Positions 1 to 11,300 of a stretch of 64,000 nucleotides of DNA are shown piece by piece. The notes under the pieces are model-generated. The model had not been told where the DNA came from, made no database searches, and worked only from the letters and a program-made list of their open reading frames with translations. Position numbers and translations under genes: made by a program. Position 1 is the first letter of the stretch. The number at the start of each line of letters is the position of its first letter. The DNA is from Arenicola marina (Eukaryota; Annelida; Polychaeta; Arenicolidae), in contig OZ025256.1 in the NCBI GenBank assembly GCA_964019135.1, positions 23,319,911 through 23,383,910 on the forward strand. The letters run 5' to 3'.

Positions 1-1220
1 TATTTGGCTAATGCATTATGGAGCTTGAATGTCAGTAAAACTATTTGCACCAAAGAATAGCAAATTTCTGCTTGTAAATTGAGTATTTCATCTAAAACTT
101 TCAGTTGACTGGGGACCTTTGTAAATCCCTGCCGCCATGTTTTGTGCCCAATAACCAAAAACTGAAAATTTGCGAAGCCGCCTCCCATGTCAACTGCCAA
201 CGCCAACTGAAGCAAAAAAATGGCACCAATCACGGAATATAAACCTTAAGTTGTTTACTGTGTTGTGCTTCCAAACATTAAGTGCATAAAATGCAAAAAT
301 GTTTTCTTTGCATTTTAAATCGAGATATTCGGATTCGTATAGCCTTAAAGGGCCACAAGCTACCCCACTAGACTCGCACTAAAGTATCGGCGTTTTCTCG
401 GCTCCAAAAAAGTCCGTAACAAATTCTTTTTCGGTATTCGGCATATGTAAGTTCGGCGATCTCCGGAAAACTTCGCAGACTTCCGACTGCAATGGCGACT
501 TTTGGAATGCGCTCTCAGTCAGCTCAGTGCCCAAAATGCCCATAACATATTTATGCAGTGCGATTTAGACCTAACTGTCATTGTACGTTTGTAGAGTAAG
601 TCTTTTCCCCAACTGTGCCACTAAAACTGAAACTCTCTCCAACCTTTTATTTTGTTCCAACGCAAAAGTAAACGGTAGGAATTGTGGCGTTGTTCTCAGC
701 AACAACGCCACAATGTTGGGGCTAATTCGCTGCTAGCCATTTATATCAGCTGTTTTCTCGGCTGATGCATCCACAATCAAGATATCTATCTGTACAACGT
801 CGGCGTTATTTACTAGAGAACACCTTGTGAACCTATAAAAAACTGTTGAAAAGTACGCAGTCCATACTCGCCTTTTGCGTGCTCTGTATACGGCTATGCA
901 CCGGAGAGCGAAATGTGGTGGATTTCAGGAACGCAGTTTAGCCGACTACGGGGCTTGGTCGACTAAAGTTACCATGTACATGATGGGGGATTTTAGCCGA
1001 CTGAGCCCTGTAGCCGTGAAATAGATCACTGGAGTTACCCGAAACACGAGCACGCCAGAATTCTCCCTGGAATGGTCTATTGACACCAAAAATAAAATCT
1101 AAAGCGTAGTTTAATTAAATTGGAGCGACGCTGTGCGGTGTTCGGGTCCAGTCAACCCCAGCAGATAGTCATACAATACACTATACACGCAAACAACGTT
1201 GCTTAGATTTAATACTTACG
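1..1220. other. Unique intergenic DNA, no gene seen
   Basis: This is single-copy-looking, moderately AT-rich sequence. No open frame of convincing length or composition occurs on either strand, and I see no tRNA or rRNA signature. The only clear structure is the perfect hairpin at 681-714, listed separately. It could be intron or intergenic DNA. Confidence 0.5.
681..714. repeat. Perfect 14-bp-stem hairpin
   Basis: The arms ATTGTGGCGTTGTT (681-694) and AACAACGCCACAAT (701-714) are exact reverse complements around a 6-base loop. Pairing stops at the next base on both sides. No poly-T run follows, and there is no sign of a larger element around it. It may be a chance or decayed element end. Confidence 0.7.
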
Positions 1221-1339
1221 CGATACCTAAACCAACGGTCAAATAAGACAGTCAACCTCACGGTAATACCTAAATGAAGGGTCATATAAGACAGCCAACA
1301 TCACGATAATACTTAAATGAAGGGTCATATAAGATAGTC
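1221..1339. repeat. Short 43-bp tandem repeat (about 3 copies)
   Basis: Three successive diverged copies share the core AATGAAGGGTCATATAAGA. The last two are exactly 43 bp apart (TAAT at 1264 and 1307). No coding potential is seen. Confidence 0.75.
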
Positions 1340-1492
1340 GCAGTGCGGAAAAGTGGCAGATTGTTGTAAGCGTGCAGGGCGTAGACCAAGAAATCCAAGA
1401 CTTTAAAGTCGGGAGTCAACGGCGCATTTCCTGTTGTTGTTTACTTGTGTTGTTTACTCGAGTTGTTGTTTACTGTTCTGTTCAACATATAA

Positions 1493-1554
1493 CCTCCCAT
1501 TGACGCGATATGACCAAAATTGGTTAAAGCATCCTAAATATACCACCAACGAAC
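1493..1554 (+). mobile_element. SINE 3'-end fragment
   Basis: About 48 bases starting CTCCCATTGACGCGATATGA match the 3' end of the SINE at 2712-2959 with only a few substitutions. They are followed by a degenerate ACC/AACC-type tail (about 1541-1554). No tRNA-like head lies upstream, so this is a 5'-truncated SINE, or the 3' end of the partner LINE whose tail the SINE borrows. Confidence 0.7.
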
Positions 1555-1693
1555 CATGCACATAGAACAGTACACCGCCTATCGACACAAACACGTTGTC
1601 ACTTGCGATTCTCTTGTACACAAGACAAGTATGCATCGAAGCCAACAGTGACTGACATCCCTCATGTCCTCGTGGAATCGACATGTCATTATA

Positions 1694-2544
1694 TATTGCT
1701 GCAATAAGACAGGGGATACAGCCTGGCTATTGCTGCCATAAGACAGGGGATACAGCCTGGCTATTGCTACAATAAGACAGGGGATACAGCCTGGCTATTG
1801 CTGCAATAAGACAGGGGATACAGCCTGGCTATTGCTACAATAACACAGGGGATACAGCCTGGCTATTGCTACAATAACACAGGGGATACAGCCTGGCTAT
1901 TGCTACAATAAGACAGGGGATACAGCCTGGCTATTGCTACAATGAGACAGGGGATACAGCCTGGCTATTGCTGCAATAAGATAAGGGATACAACCTGGCT
2001 ATTGCTGCAATAAGACTGGGGATACAGCCTGGCTATTGCTACAATAAGACAGGGGATACAGCCTGGCTATTGCTGCCATAAGATAGGGGATACAACCTGG
2101 CTATTGCTACAATAAGACAGGGGATACAGCCTGACTATTGCTACAATAACACAGGGGATACAGCCTGGCTATTGCTACAATAAGACAGGGGATACAGCTT
2201 GGCTATTGCTGCCATAAGACAGGGGATACAGTCTAGCTATTGCTACAATAACACAGGGGATACAGCCTGGCTATTGCTACAATAACACAGGGGATACAGC
2301 CTGGCTTTGCTACAATAACACAGGGGATACAGCCTGGCTATTGCTACAATAACACAGGGGATACAGCCTGGCTATTGCTACAATAAGACAGGGGATACAG
2401 CCTGGCTATTGCTACAATAACACAGGGGATGCAGCCTGGCTATTGCTACAATAAGACAGGGGATACAGCCTGGCTATTGCTACAATAACACAGGGGATAC
2501 AGCCTGGCTATTGCTACAATAACACAGGGGATACAGCCTGGCTA
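1694..2544. repeat. 34-bp minisatellite (about 25 copies)
   Basis: The array is head-to-tail with the core GGGGATACAGCCTGGCTATT and a variable half that alternates AATAAGACA / AATAACACA / CATAAGACA. Copies are highly similar, and a few are one base short. Stops interrupt all frames. Confidence 0.95.
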
Positions 2545-2711
2545 GCTTAAGTCCTAGTAAAAGAAAAACTTCACCCTGCCATAATTACACGAAGCTTGAC
2601 CCGTCGGCAGCTTAGCTCGCAGCCCACAGAGCTTCTGACGAAAACCGGATCGGAAAATATGCCAGAATATGGCTCAGTCGCTATCCAGGACATTCAGTCC
2701 CGTGGCGGGCC

Positions 2712-2959
2712 GCCCCGATAGCTCAGTGGGTTAGAGCGCTCGCCTTGAGTGCTCTGGCCACCTGAGAGCCTAACGGCACGTGGATCGGTGGTTCGCGCCC
2801 CGCTGTGGTCATGTCTGTGTGGTCGCAGGGTAAAGATCCCATGTCCTTCTTCGCAAAGAGTGGGGGGTTACCGCCAGGGACATGGCTCCGACCTCCCTTC
2901 CTTCTCCCATTGACGCGATATGACCAAAAGTGGTTAAAGCGTCCTGAACCAACCAACCA
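2712..2959 (+). mobile_element. tRNA-derived SINE
   Basis: The head is tRNA-like. An exact A-box match, TAGCTCAGTGGG, is at 2719-2730, and a near B-box, GGTTCGCGCCC, is at 2790-2800. Together they form an internal RNA polymerase III promoter. A tRNA-unrelated body follows (including GGGTAAAGATCCC near 2829), then a 3' tail domain shared with 1493-1554, and a terminal AACC repeat (AACCAACCAACC). This head/body/LINE-like tail/short-repeat layout is standard for tRNA SINEs. From memory the body resembles central domains of molluscan SINE families, but I could not test that. The head lacks a clean acceptor stem and has extra bases between the boxes, so it is not a functional tRNA gene. Confidence 0.85.
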
Positions 2960-3034
2960 TCAGTCCCGTGGTGGGTGCGGGGGTGGGGGATCCACTATGG
3001 ATAGGCTCCAAAATCTTACGACTGGGGAAAGTGT

Positions 3035-3048
3035 GGGGGGGGGGGGGG
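3035..3048 (+). repeat. 14-base G homopolymer
   Basis: This is an uninterrupted run of G in otherwise unique sequence just 3' of the SINE. It is one of many G or C homopolymers of ten or more bases in the window. Confidence 0.9.
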
Positions 3049-3209
3049 CGCCTCACACCTGTGATGGAGTGCATCATGCACGTAAACAAGGTATCCGCGC
3101 TCATAACAGAGCGACACAGCTATCTTTGCGACTCTAAAGTGCCCGTCCTGGTTCTAAATACATAGCATGCACATCATTCTAATATCTTCCACGAAAGTTT
3201 CACAAAACT

Positions 3210-4062
3210 GCAGGGCCCCGGCTGGCAGGGACAGGGCAGGCGGCAGGGCCCCGGCTGGCAGGGACAGGGCAGGCGACAGGGCCCGGCTGGCAGGGCCCGG
3301 CTGGCAGGGCCAGGGCAGGCGGCAGGACCCGGCTGGCAGGGACAGGGCAGGCGGCGGGGCCCCGGCTGGCAGGGACAGGGCAGGCGGCGGGGCCCGGCTG
3401 GCAGGGACAGGGCAGGCGGCAGGGCCCGGCTGGCAGGGACAGGGCAGGCGGCAGGGCCCCGGCTGACAGGGACAGGGCAGGCGGCAGGGCCCGGCTGGCA
3501 GGGACAGGGCAGGCGGCAGGGCCCCGGCTGGCAGGGACAGGGCAGGCGGCAGGGCCCCGGCTGACAGGGACAGGGCAGGCGGCAGGGCCCGGCTGGCAGG
3601 GACAGGGCAGGCGGCGGGGCCCCGGCTGGCAGGGACAGGGCAGGCGGCGGGGCCCGGCTGGCAGGGGACAGGGCAGGCGGCAGGGCCCCGGCTGGCAGGG
3701 ACAGGGCAGGCGGCAGGGCCCGGCTGGCAGGGACAGGGCAGGCGGCAGGGCCCCGGCTGACAGGGACAGGGCAGGCGGCAGGGCCCGGCTGGCAGGGACA
3801 GGGCAGGCGGCAGGGCCCCGGCTGGCAGGGACAGGGCAGGCAGCGGGGCCCCGGCTGACAGGGACAGGGCAGGCGGCAGGGCCCGGCTGGCATCGACAGG
3901 GCAGGCGGCAGGGCCCGGCTGGCAGGGACAGGGCAGGCGGCAGGGCCCGGCTGGCAGGGACAGGGCAGGCGGCAGGGCCCGGCTGGCAGGGACAGGGCAG
4001 GCGGCAGGGCCCGGCTGGCAGGGACAGGGCAGGCGGCAGGGCCCGGCCCTGACAGCCTGACG
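3210..4062. repeat. GC-rich 31/33-bp minisatellite (about 26 copies)
   Basis: The core AGGGACAGGGCAGGCGGC is followed by a GGGCC(CC)GGCTGGC segment whose C-run length gives 31- or 33-bp units. The plus strand is G-rich, with four closely spaced GGG runs per unit, so G-quadruplex formation is plausible. Open frames across it on both strands only reflect the absence of stop triplets. Confidence 0.95.
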
Positions 4063-4208
4063 CCCCGTCTTTAGCAACATTCCAGGGAACTCACCGTAGA
4101 CAGTAAATGAGAGGCGTTATCCATCGCGCAGTCCTGATTTTTGTTTCTTCACCTCGACGATGAGTTAGTTGCACGTTATCAAGTTCGGATTGAGATAATT
4201 CACTCTGC

Positions 4209-4309
4209 GCGTCCGTGCGCCCGAGTCAGTCTGCCGCAGTGTCCGCTAGGGGGGGTTGGGGGCGTCCGTGCGCCCGAGTCAGTCTGCCGCAGCGGCCGCT
4301 AGGGGGAGG
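4209..4309. repeat. Tandem duplication of about 48 bp
   Basis: GCGTCCGTGCGCCCGAGTCA begins at 4209 and again at 4262, a 53-bp period. The copies stay similar to a CCGCTAGGGGG end at about 4243 and 4296. Each copy's end partly resembles the CTCF core (CCGCTAGGGGG), without the final GC. Confidence 0.8.
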
Positions 4310-4811
4310 GGTGGGCGGCGCGCGTAGGAAGACGAGTGGAGAGCACAGTGACTGCGTCACCAGCCTGACGCGGTGAACAGGCCTCCGCCGGTTGTAGGGC
4401 TGCCGAGGAGACACGTGGTCACTAGCCGGGTCTGGACGGGATGGGGGCCGAAGCGGAGTGGAGTGGGGAGGGGGGAGGGGGGGGGGGGCGGCACCGTGTG
4501 GGTGAGGGGTAAGGGGTGGGTTGGTGAAGTGGTAATGGTGGAGGGGTGGGGGGTACGGGGTGGGGTTGTGACGGTCACGGCCACAGCTGGTGGATATGGC
4601 TTCATGCTGTCCCTCTCAGACGATATGCTTTTATCAGGTGGGTGGAGGGAAGGGGGCGCTGGGGAGGGGGAGGGAGCGGGGGGTGCCGGAGAGGGGAATG
4701 GGGTTATCATTTGTTGTATATGGTCAGTGCTACAGGTAAGGGGAGGTGTCGGTTTTACTCACTTTGGTGGGGTGAATGATGGTTGTGAGGGGGAAGATTG
4801 TTGTGGGGGTG
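4310..4811. other. G-rich unique stretch, no gene
   Basis: The plus strand is strongly purine/G-rich, with GGGGAGGGGG-type runs at 4460-4560 and 4640-4700. Open frames here are compositional. A better-mixed patch lies at 4570-4640. Confidence 0.5.
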
Positions 4812-5750
4812 TGGGGTGCGGGGTGCGGGGTGTGGGTGTGGGTGTGGGTGTGGGTGTGGGTGTGGGTGTGGGTGTGGGGTGTGGGTGTGGGTGTGGGTGT
4901 GGGTGTGGGTATGGGTGTGGGTGTGGGTGTGGGTGTGGGGTGTGGGTGTGGGTGTGGGTATGGGTGTGGGTGTGGGTGTGGGTGTGGGTGTGGGTGTGAG
5001 TGTGAGTGTGCGTGTGGGTGTGGGTGTGGGTGTGGGTGTGGGTGTGGGTGTGGGTGTGGGTGTGAGTGTGGGTGTGGGTGTGGGTGTGGGTGTGAGTGTG
5101 GGTGTGGGTGTGGGTGTGGGTGTGAGTGTGAGTGTGAGTGTGGGTGTGGGTGTGGGTGTGGGTGTGGGTGTGGGTGTAGGTGTGAGTCTAGGTGTGGGTG
5201 TGGGTGTGGGTGTGGGTGTGAGTGTGAGTGTGAGTGTGGGTGTGGGTGTGGGTGTGAGTGTGGGTGTGGGTGTGGGTGTGGGTGTGGGTGTGGGTGTGGG
5301 TGTGGGTGTGGGTGTGAGTGCGAGTGCGAGTGTGAGTGTGAGTGTGAGTGTGACTGTGAGTGTGGGTGTGGGTGTGGGTGTGGGTGTGGGTGTGGGTGTG
5401 GGTGTGAGTCTAGGTGTGGGTGTGGGTGTGGGTGTGGGTGTGAGTGTGAGTGTGGGTGTGAGTGTGGGTGTGGGTGTGGGTGTGGGTGTGGGTGTGGGTG
5501 TGGGTGTGGGTGTGGGTGTGGATGTGGGTGTGGGTGTGGGTGTGGGTGTGGGTGTAGGTGTGGGTGTGGGTGTGGGCGTGGGCGTGGGTGTGAGTGTGGG
5601 TGTGGGTGTGGGTGTGGGTGTGGGTGTGGGTGTGGGTGTGGGTGTGAGTGTGGGTGTGGGTGTGGGTGTGGGTGTGGGTGTGGGTGTGGGTGTGGGTGTG
5701 AGTGTGAGTGTGGGTGTGGGTGTGTGTGTGGGTGTGGGTGTGGGGGGGGA
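4812..5750. repeat. TGTGGG hexanucleotide microsatellite array
   Basis: About 940 bp of GGGTGT units occur, with scattered GAGTGT, GGGTAT and CTAGGTG variants. The reverse strand reads CCCACA and gives His-Pro dipeptides. The alternating GT character and regular GGG runs make both Z-DNA and G-quadruplex structures plausible. The unit differs from the animal telomere repeat TTAGGG. Confidence 0.95.
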
Positions 5751-5767
5751 GGGGTGGGGGGGTGGGG

Positions 5768-6085
5768 TATTACAGAGGTCAGGTCAGGAGGAATGGTCAT
5801 TGGGACAAGTCACATTGACTTCCTCGTATTTATCGTAATGAGCTTCCGTCTCTTTGACAGACGTCTGTCACGTGACTGTCGACGGAAATCGCCATGAACA
5901 ACACGTCACGTGACAGCTTATTGTTAATTGAGATTTAATATCCGCGACGCTTACACGCGGGGACAGCAGGGGATGTAGCGGCTAGAGGGACACGGGGTGG
6001 GGAGGGGGGGGGGGGTAGAATGAATGGTTAGCGGGGCAGGGAAAACGGGAAAGATGGATGATAGCAAAGAAGGGTGAATGGTATA
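5768..6085. repeat. Duplicated block, copy 1 (partner at 8050)
   Basis: This is non-minisatellite sequence starting GGTATTACAGAGGTCAGG, followed by the first bases of the 17-bp array. It recurs nearly identically 2,282 bp downstream. I saw one substitution in the central 200 bp (CTTCCGTC against CTTCAGTC) plus length changes in a poly-G run near 6005. It joins the hexamer array to the 17-bp array. Confidence 0.92.
5856..5914. promoter_or_regulatory. Palindrome cluster with two CACGTG E-boxes (copy 1)
   Basis: A perfect 14-base palindrome, GACAGACGTCTGTC (5856-5869), overlaps GTCACGTGAC (5867-5876). A second GTCACGTGAC lies at 5905-5914. CACGTG is the classic E-box bound by bHLH-Zip factors of the USF/MITF/MYC kind. 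Occupancy here is inference, as no adjacent gene is evident. Confidence 0.35.
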
Positions 6086-8030
6086 GAGGGGTGGATGGTA
6101 TAGAGGGGTGGATGGTGTAGATGGTATAGAGTGGTTGGTATAGAGGGGTGGATGGTATAGAGGGGGGGATGGTACAGAGGGGTGGATAGTATAGAAGGGT
6201 GTATGGTAGAGGGGTGGATGGTATAGAGGGGTGGATGGTATAGAGGGGTGGATGGTAAATAGGGGTGGATGGTATAGAGGGGTGGATGGTATAGAAGGAT
6301 GGATGGTATAGAGGGGGGGATAGTATAGAAGGGTGTATGGTAGAGGGGTGGATGGTATAGAGGGGTGGATGGTATAGAGGGGTGGATGGCATAGAGGGGT
6401 GGATGGTAAATAGGGGTGGATGGTATAGAGGGGTGGATGGTATAGAAGGATGGATGGTATAGAGGGGTGGATAGTATAGAGGGGTGGTGGATGGTAGAGG
6501 GGTGGATGGTATATTGGGGTGGATGGTAAAAAGGGGTAAATGACATAGACGGGTGGATGGTATAGAGGGGTGGATGGTAAAGGGGGTAGATGGTATAGAG
6601 GGGTGGATGGTACAGACAGGTGGATGGTACAGACGGGTGGATGGTATAGAGGGGTGAACGGTATATAGGGGTGGATGGTATAGAGAGGTGGATGGTATAG
6701 AGGGGTGGATGGCATAGTGGGGTAAATGATATAGAGGGGAGGATGGCAGAGGGGTGGATGATATAGAGGGGTGGATGGTATAGATGGGTGGATGGTATAG
6801 AGGGGAGGATGGTATACAGGGGTGGATGGTATAGAGGGGAGGCTGGTATAGAGGGGTGGATGGTATAGAGGGGTGGATAGTATAGAGGGGTGGATGGTAT
6901 AGAGGGGTGGATGGTATAGAGGGTGGATGGTATAGAGGGGTGGATGGTAAAGAGAGGTGGATGGGGTGGATGGTATAGAGGGGTGGATGGTATAGAGGGG
7001 TGGATGGTATAGAGGGGTGAATGGGGTGGATGGTATAGAGTGGATTGTATAGAGGGGTGGGTGGTATAGAGGGTGGATGGTATAGAGGGGTGGATGGTAT
7101 AGAGGGGGGGATGGTACAGAGGGGTGCATAGTATAGAAGGGTGGATGGTAGAGGGGTGGATGGTATAGAGGGGTGGATGGTATAGAGGGGTGGATGGTAT
7201 AGAGGGGTGGATGGTAAATAGGGGTGGATGGTATAGAGGGGTGGATGGTATAGAAGGATGGATGGCATAGAGGGGTGGATAGTATAGAGGGGTGGATGGT
7301 AGAGGGGTGGATGGCATAGTGGGGTGGATGGTAAAAAGGGGTAAATGGAATAGACGGGTGGATGGTATAGAGGGGTGGATGGTAAAGGGGGTAGATGGTA
7401 TAGAGGAGTGGATGGTACAGACAGGTGGATGGTACAGAGGGGTGGATGGTATAGAGGGGTGGACGGTATAGAGGGGTGGATGGTATAGAGAGGTGGATGG
7501 TATAGAGGGGTGGGTGGTATAAAAGGATGGATATTATAGATTGGTGGATGGTATAGAGGGGTGGATGGCATAGTGGGGTAAATGGTATAGAGGGGAGGAT
7601 GGTAGAGGGGTGGATGATGTAGAGGGGTGGATGGTATAGATGGGTGGATGGTATAGAGGGGAGGATGGTATACAGGGGTGGATGGTATAGAGGGGAGGCT
7701 GGTATAGAGGGGTGGATGGTATAGAGGGTGGATAGTATAGAGGGGTGGATGGTATAGAGGGGCGGATGGTATAGAGGGTGGATGGTATAGAGGGGTGAAT
7801 GGTAAAGAGGGGTGGATGGTATAGAGGGGTGGATGGTAGAGGGGTGGATGGTATAGAGGGGCAGATGGCATAGAGGGGTGGATGGTAAAGAGGGGTGGAT
7901 GGTAAAGAGGGGTGGATAGTATAGAGGGGTGGATGGCATAGAGGGGAGGATGGTATAGAGGGGTGGATGGTATAGAGGGGTGGATGGTATATAGGGGTGG
8001 ATGGTAAATAGGGGTGGGTGTGGGTGTGTG
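6065..8030. repeat. 17-bp minisatellite, segment 1
   Basis: The unit is GGATGGTATAGAGGGGT with frequent 16-bp and substituted copies (GGTAAAGAGG, GGTAGAGG). The reverse strand is stop-free in all three frames because 17 is not a multiple of three. It would read as repeats such as PLYTIHPSIPSTPLYHP, which is an artefact of composition. The variant AAAAAGGGGTAAATG marks longer repeat blocks at 6528 and 7333. Confidence 0.97.
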
Positions 8031-8049
8031 TGTTGGTGTGGGTGTGGGG

Positions 8050-8372
8050 TATTACAGAGGTCAGGTCAGGAGGAATGGTCATTGGGACAAGTCACATTGA
8101 CTTCCTCGTATTTATCGTAATGAGCTTCAGTCTCTTTGACAGACGTCTGTCACGTGACTGTCGACGGAAATCGCCATGAACAACACGTCACGTGACAGCT
8201 TATTGTTAATTGAGATTTAATATCCGCGACGCTTACACGCGGGGACAGCAGGGGATGTAGCGGCTAGAGGGACACGGGGTGGGGGGGGGGGCAGAATGAA
8301 TGGTTAGCGTGGCAGGGAAAACGGGAAAGATGGATGATAGCAAAGAAGGGTGAATGGTATAGAGGGGTGGAT
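8050..8372. repeat. Duplicated block, copy 2 (partner at 5768)
   Basis: This near-identical repeat of 5768-6085 interrupts the 17-bp array. It is preceded by a short TGTGGG-type stretch (8017-8049), as copy 1 is, so the duplicated segment includes the hexamer/unique/17-bp junctions. The whole about 2.28-kb segment therefore appears to have been duplicated in tandem. Confidence 0.92.
8138..8196. promoter_or_regulatory. Palindrome cluster with two CACGTG E-boxes (copy 2)
   Basis: This is an exact copy of the 5856-5914 cluster: the 14-base palindrome at 8138-8151 and GTCACGTGAC at 8149-8158 and 8187-8196. All palindromes are intact in both copies. Confidence 0.35.
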
Positions 8373-11300
8373 GGTATAGAGGGGTGGATGGGGTAGATGG
8401 TATAGAGTGGTTGGTATAGAGGGGTGGATGGTATAGAGGGGTGGATGGTATAGAGGGGTGGATGGTATAGAGGGGGGGATGGTACAGAGGGGTGGATAGT
8501 ATAGAAGGGTGTATGGTAGAGGGGTGGATGGTATAGAGGGGTGGATGGTATAGAGGGGTGGATGGTAATTAGGGGTGGATGGTATAGAGGGGTGGATGGT
8601 ATAGAAGGATGGATGGTATAGAGGGGGGGATAGTATAGAAGGGTGTATGGTAGAGGGGTGGATGGTATAGAGGGGTGGATGGTATAGAGGGGTGGATGGC
8701 ATAGAGGGGTGGATGGTAAATAGGGGTGGATGGTATAGAGGGGTGGATGGTATAGAAGGATGGATGGTATAGAGGGGTGGATAGTATAGAGGGGTGGATG
8801 GTAGAGGGGTGGATGGTATATTGGGGTGGATGGTAAAAAGGGGTAAATGGCATAGACGGGTGGATGGTATAGAGGGGTGGATGGTAAAGGGGGTAGATGG
8901 TATAGAGGGGTGGATGGTACAGACAGGTGGATGGTACAGAGGGGTGGATGGTATAGAGGGGTGAACGGTATAGAGGGGTGGATGGTATAGAGAGGTGGAT
9001 GGTATAGAGGGGTGGATGGCATAGTGGGGTAAATGATATAGAGGGGAGGATGGTAGAGGGGTGGATGATATAGAGGGGTGGATGGTATAGATGGGTGGAT
9101 GGTATAGAGGGGAGGATGGTATACAGGGGTGGATGGTATAGAGGGGAGGCTGGTATAGAGGGGTGGATGGTACAGAGGGGTGGATAGCATAGAGGGGTGG
9201 ATGGTATAGAGGGGTGGATGGTATAGAGGGTGGATGCTATAGAGGGGTGGATGGTAAAGAGGGGTGGATGGGGTGGATGGTATAGAGTGGATGGTATAGA
9301 GGGGTGGATGGTATAGAGGGGTGGATGGTATAGAGGGGTGAATGGGGTGGATGGTATAGAGTGGATTGAATAGAGGGGTGGATGGTATAGAGGGTGGATG
9401 GTATAGAGGGGTGGATGGTATAGAGGGGGGGATGGTAAAGAGGGGTGGATAGTATAGAAGGGTGGATGGTAGAGGGGTGGATGGTATAGAAGGGTGGATG
9501 GTATAGAGGGGTGGATGGTATAGAGGGGTGGATGGTAAATAGGGGTGGATGGTATAGAGGGGTGGATGGTATAGAAGGATGGATGGTATAGAGGGGTGGA
9601 TAGTATAGAGGGGTGGATGGTAGAGGGGTGGATGGTATAGTGGGGTGGATGGTAAAAAGGGGTAAATGGCATAGACAGGTTGATGGTACAGAGGGGTGGA
9701 TGGTATAGAGGGGTGGACGGTATAGAGGGGTGGATGGTATAGAGAGGTGGATGGTATAGAGGGGTGGGTGGTATAAAAGGATGGATATTATAGATTGGTG
9801 GATGGTATAGAGGGGTGGATGGCATAGTGGGGTAAATGGTATAGAGGGGAGGATGGTAGAGGGGTGGATGATATAGAGGGGTGGATGGTATAGATGGGTG
9901 GATGGTATAGAGGGGAGGATGGTATACAGGGGTGGATGGTATAGAGGGGAGGCTGGTATAGAGGGGTGGATGGTATAGAGGGTGGATAGTATAGAGGGGT
10001 GGATGGTATAGAGGGGTGGATGGTATAGAGGGTGGATGGTATAGAGGGGTGAATGGTAAAGAGGGGTGGATGGTATAGAGGGGTGGATGGTAGAGGGGTG
10101 GATGGTATAGAGGGGCAGATGGCATAGAGGGGTGGATGGTAAAGAGGGGTGGATGGTAAAGAGGGGTGGATAGTATAGAGGGGTGGATGGTATAGAGGGG
10201 AGGATGGTATAGAGGGGTGGATGGTAAAGAGGGGTGGATGGTAAAGGGGGGTGGATGGTATAGAGGGGTGGATGGTATAGAGGGGTGGAGGGTATAGAGG
10301 GGTGGATGGTATAGAGGGGTGGATGGTATAGAGGGGTGGATGGTAGAGGGGTGGATGTATAGAGGGGTGGATGGTATAGAGGGGTGGATGGTATAGAGGG
10401 GTGGATAATATAGAGGGGTGGATGGTATAGAGGGGAGGATGGTATAGAGGGGTGGATGGTAAAGAGGGGTGGATGGTAAAGAGGGGTGGATGTATAGAGG
10501 GGTGGATGGTATAGAGGGGTGGATGGGGTAGGGGGGTTGACGGTATAGAGGGGTGGATGGTATAGAGGGGTGGATGGTATAGAGAGGTGGATGGTAGAGG
10601 GGTGGATGCTATAGAGGGGTGGATGGTAGAGGGGTGGATGGCATAGAGGGGTGGATGGTAAAGAGGGGTGGATGTATAGAGGGGTGGATGGTAGAGAGGG
10701 GTGGATGGTATAGAGGGGTGGACGGTATAGAGGGGTGAATGGTATAGAAGGGTGGATGGTATAGAGGGGTGGATGCTATAGAGGGGTGGATGGTATAGAG
10801 GGGTGGATGGTATAGAGGGTGGATGGTAAAGAGGGGTGGATGGTAAAGAGGGGTGGATGTATAGAGGGGTGGATGGTATAGAGGGGTGGATGGTATAGAG
10901 GGGTGGACGGTATAGAGGGGTGGATGGTCTAGAGGGGTGGATGGTATTGAGAGGTGGATGGTATAGAGGGGTGGACGGTATAGAGGGGTGGATGGTATAG
11001 AGGGGTGGATGGTAGAGGGGTGGATGTAAAGAGGAGTGGATGGTATAGAGGGGTGGATGGTATAGCGGGGTGGATAGTATAAAGGAGTGGATGGTATAGA
11101 GGGGAGGATGGTATAGAGGGGTGGATGGTAAAGAGGGGTGGATGGTAAGGAGGGGTGGATCTATAGAGGGGTGGATGGTATAGAGGGGTGGATGGTAGAG
11201 GGGTGGATGGCATAGAGGGGTGGATGGTATAGAGGGGTGGATGGTATAGAGGGGTGGATGGTAGAGGGGTGGATGGCATAGAGGGGTGGATGGTAGAGGG

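Noticed and set aside
2712-2810. Functional tRNA gene
   Set aside because: The A-box is good, but the B-box deviates, the spacing is long, and no acceptor stem closes. The sequence continues into a SINE body and tail.
4812-5750. True chromosome end (telomere)
   Set aside because: Unique DNA and other arrays continue on both sides, and no TTAGGG occurs. It is an interstitial microsatellite.
4730-5800. His-Pro (HPHPHP) repeat protein on the reverse strand
   Set aside because: This is a direct translation of a CCCACA microsatellite, and the opposite strand is equally open. It is compositional.
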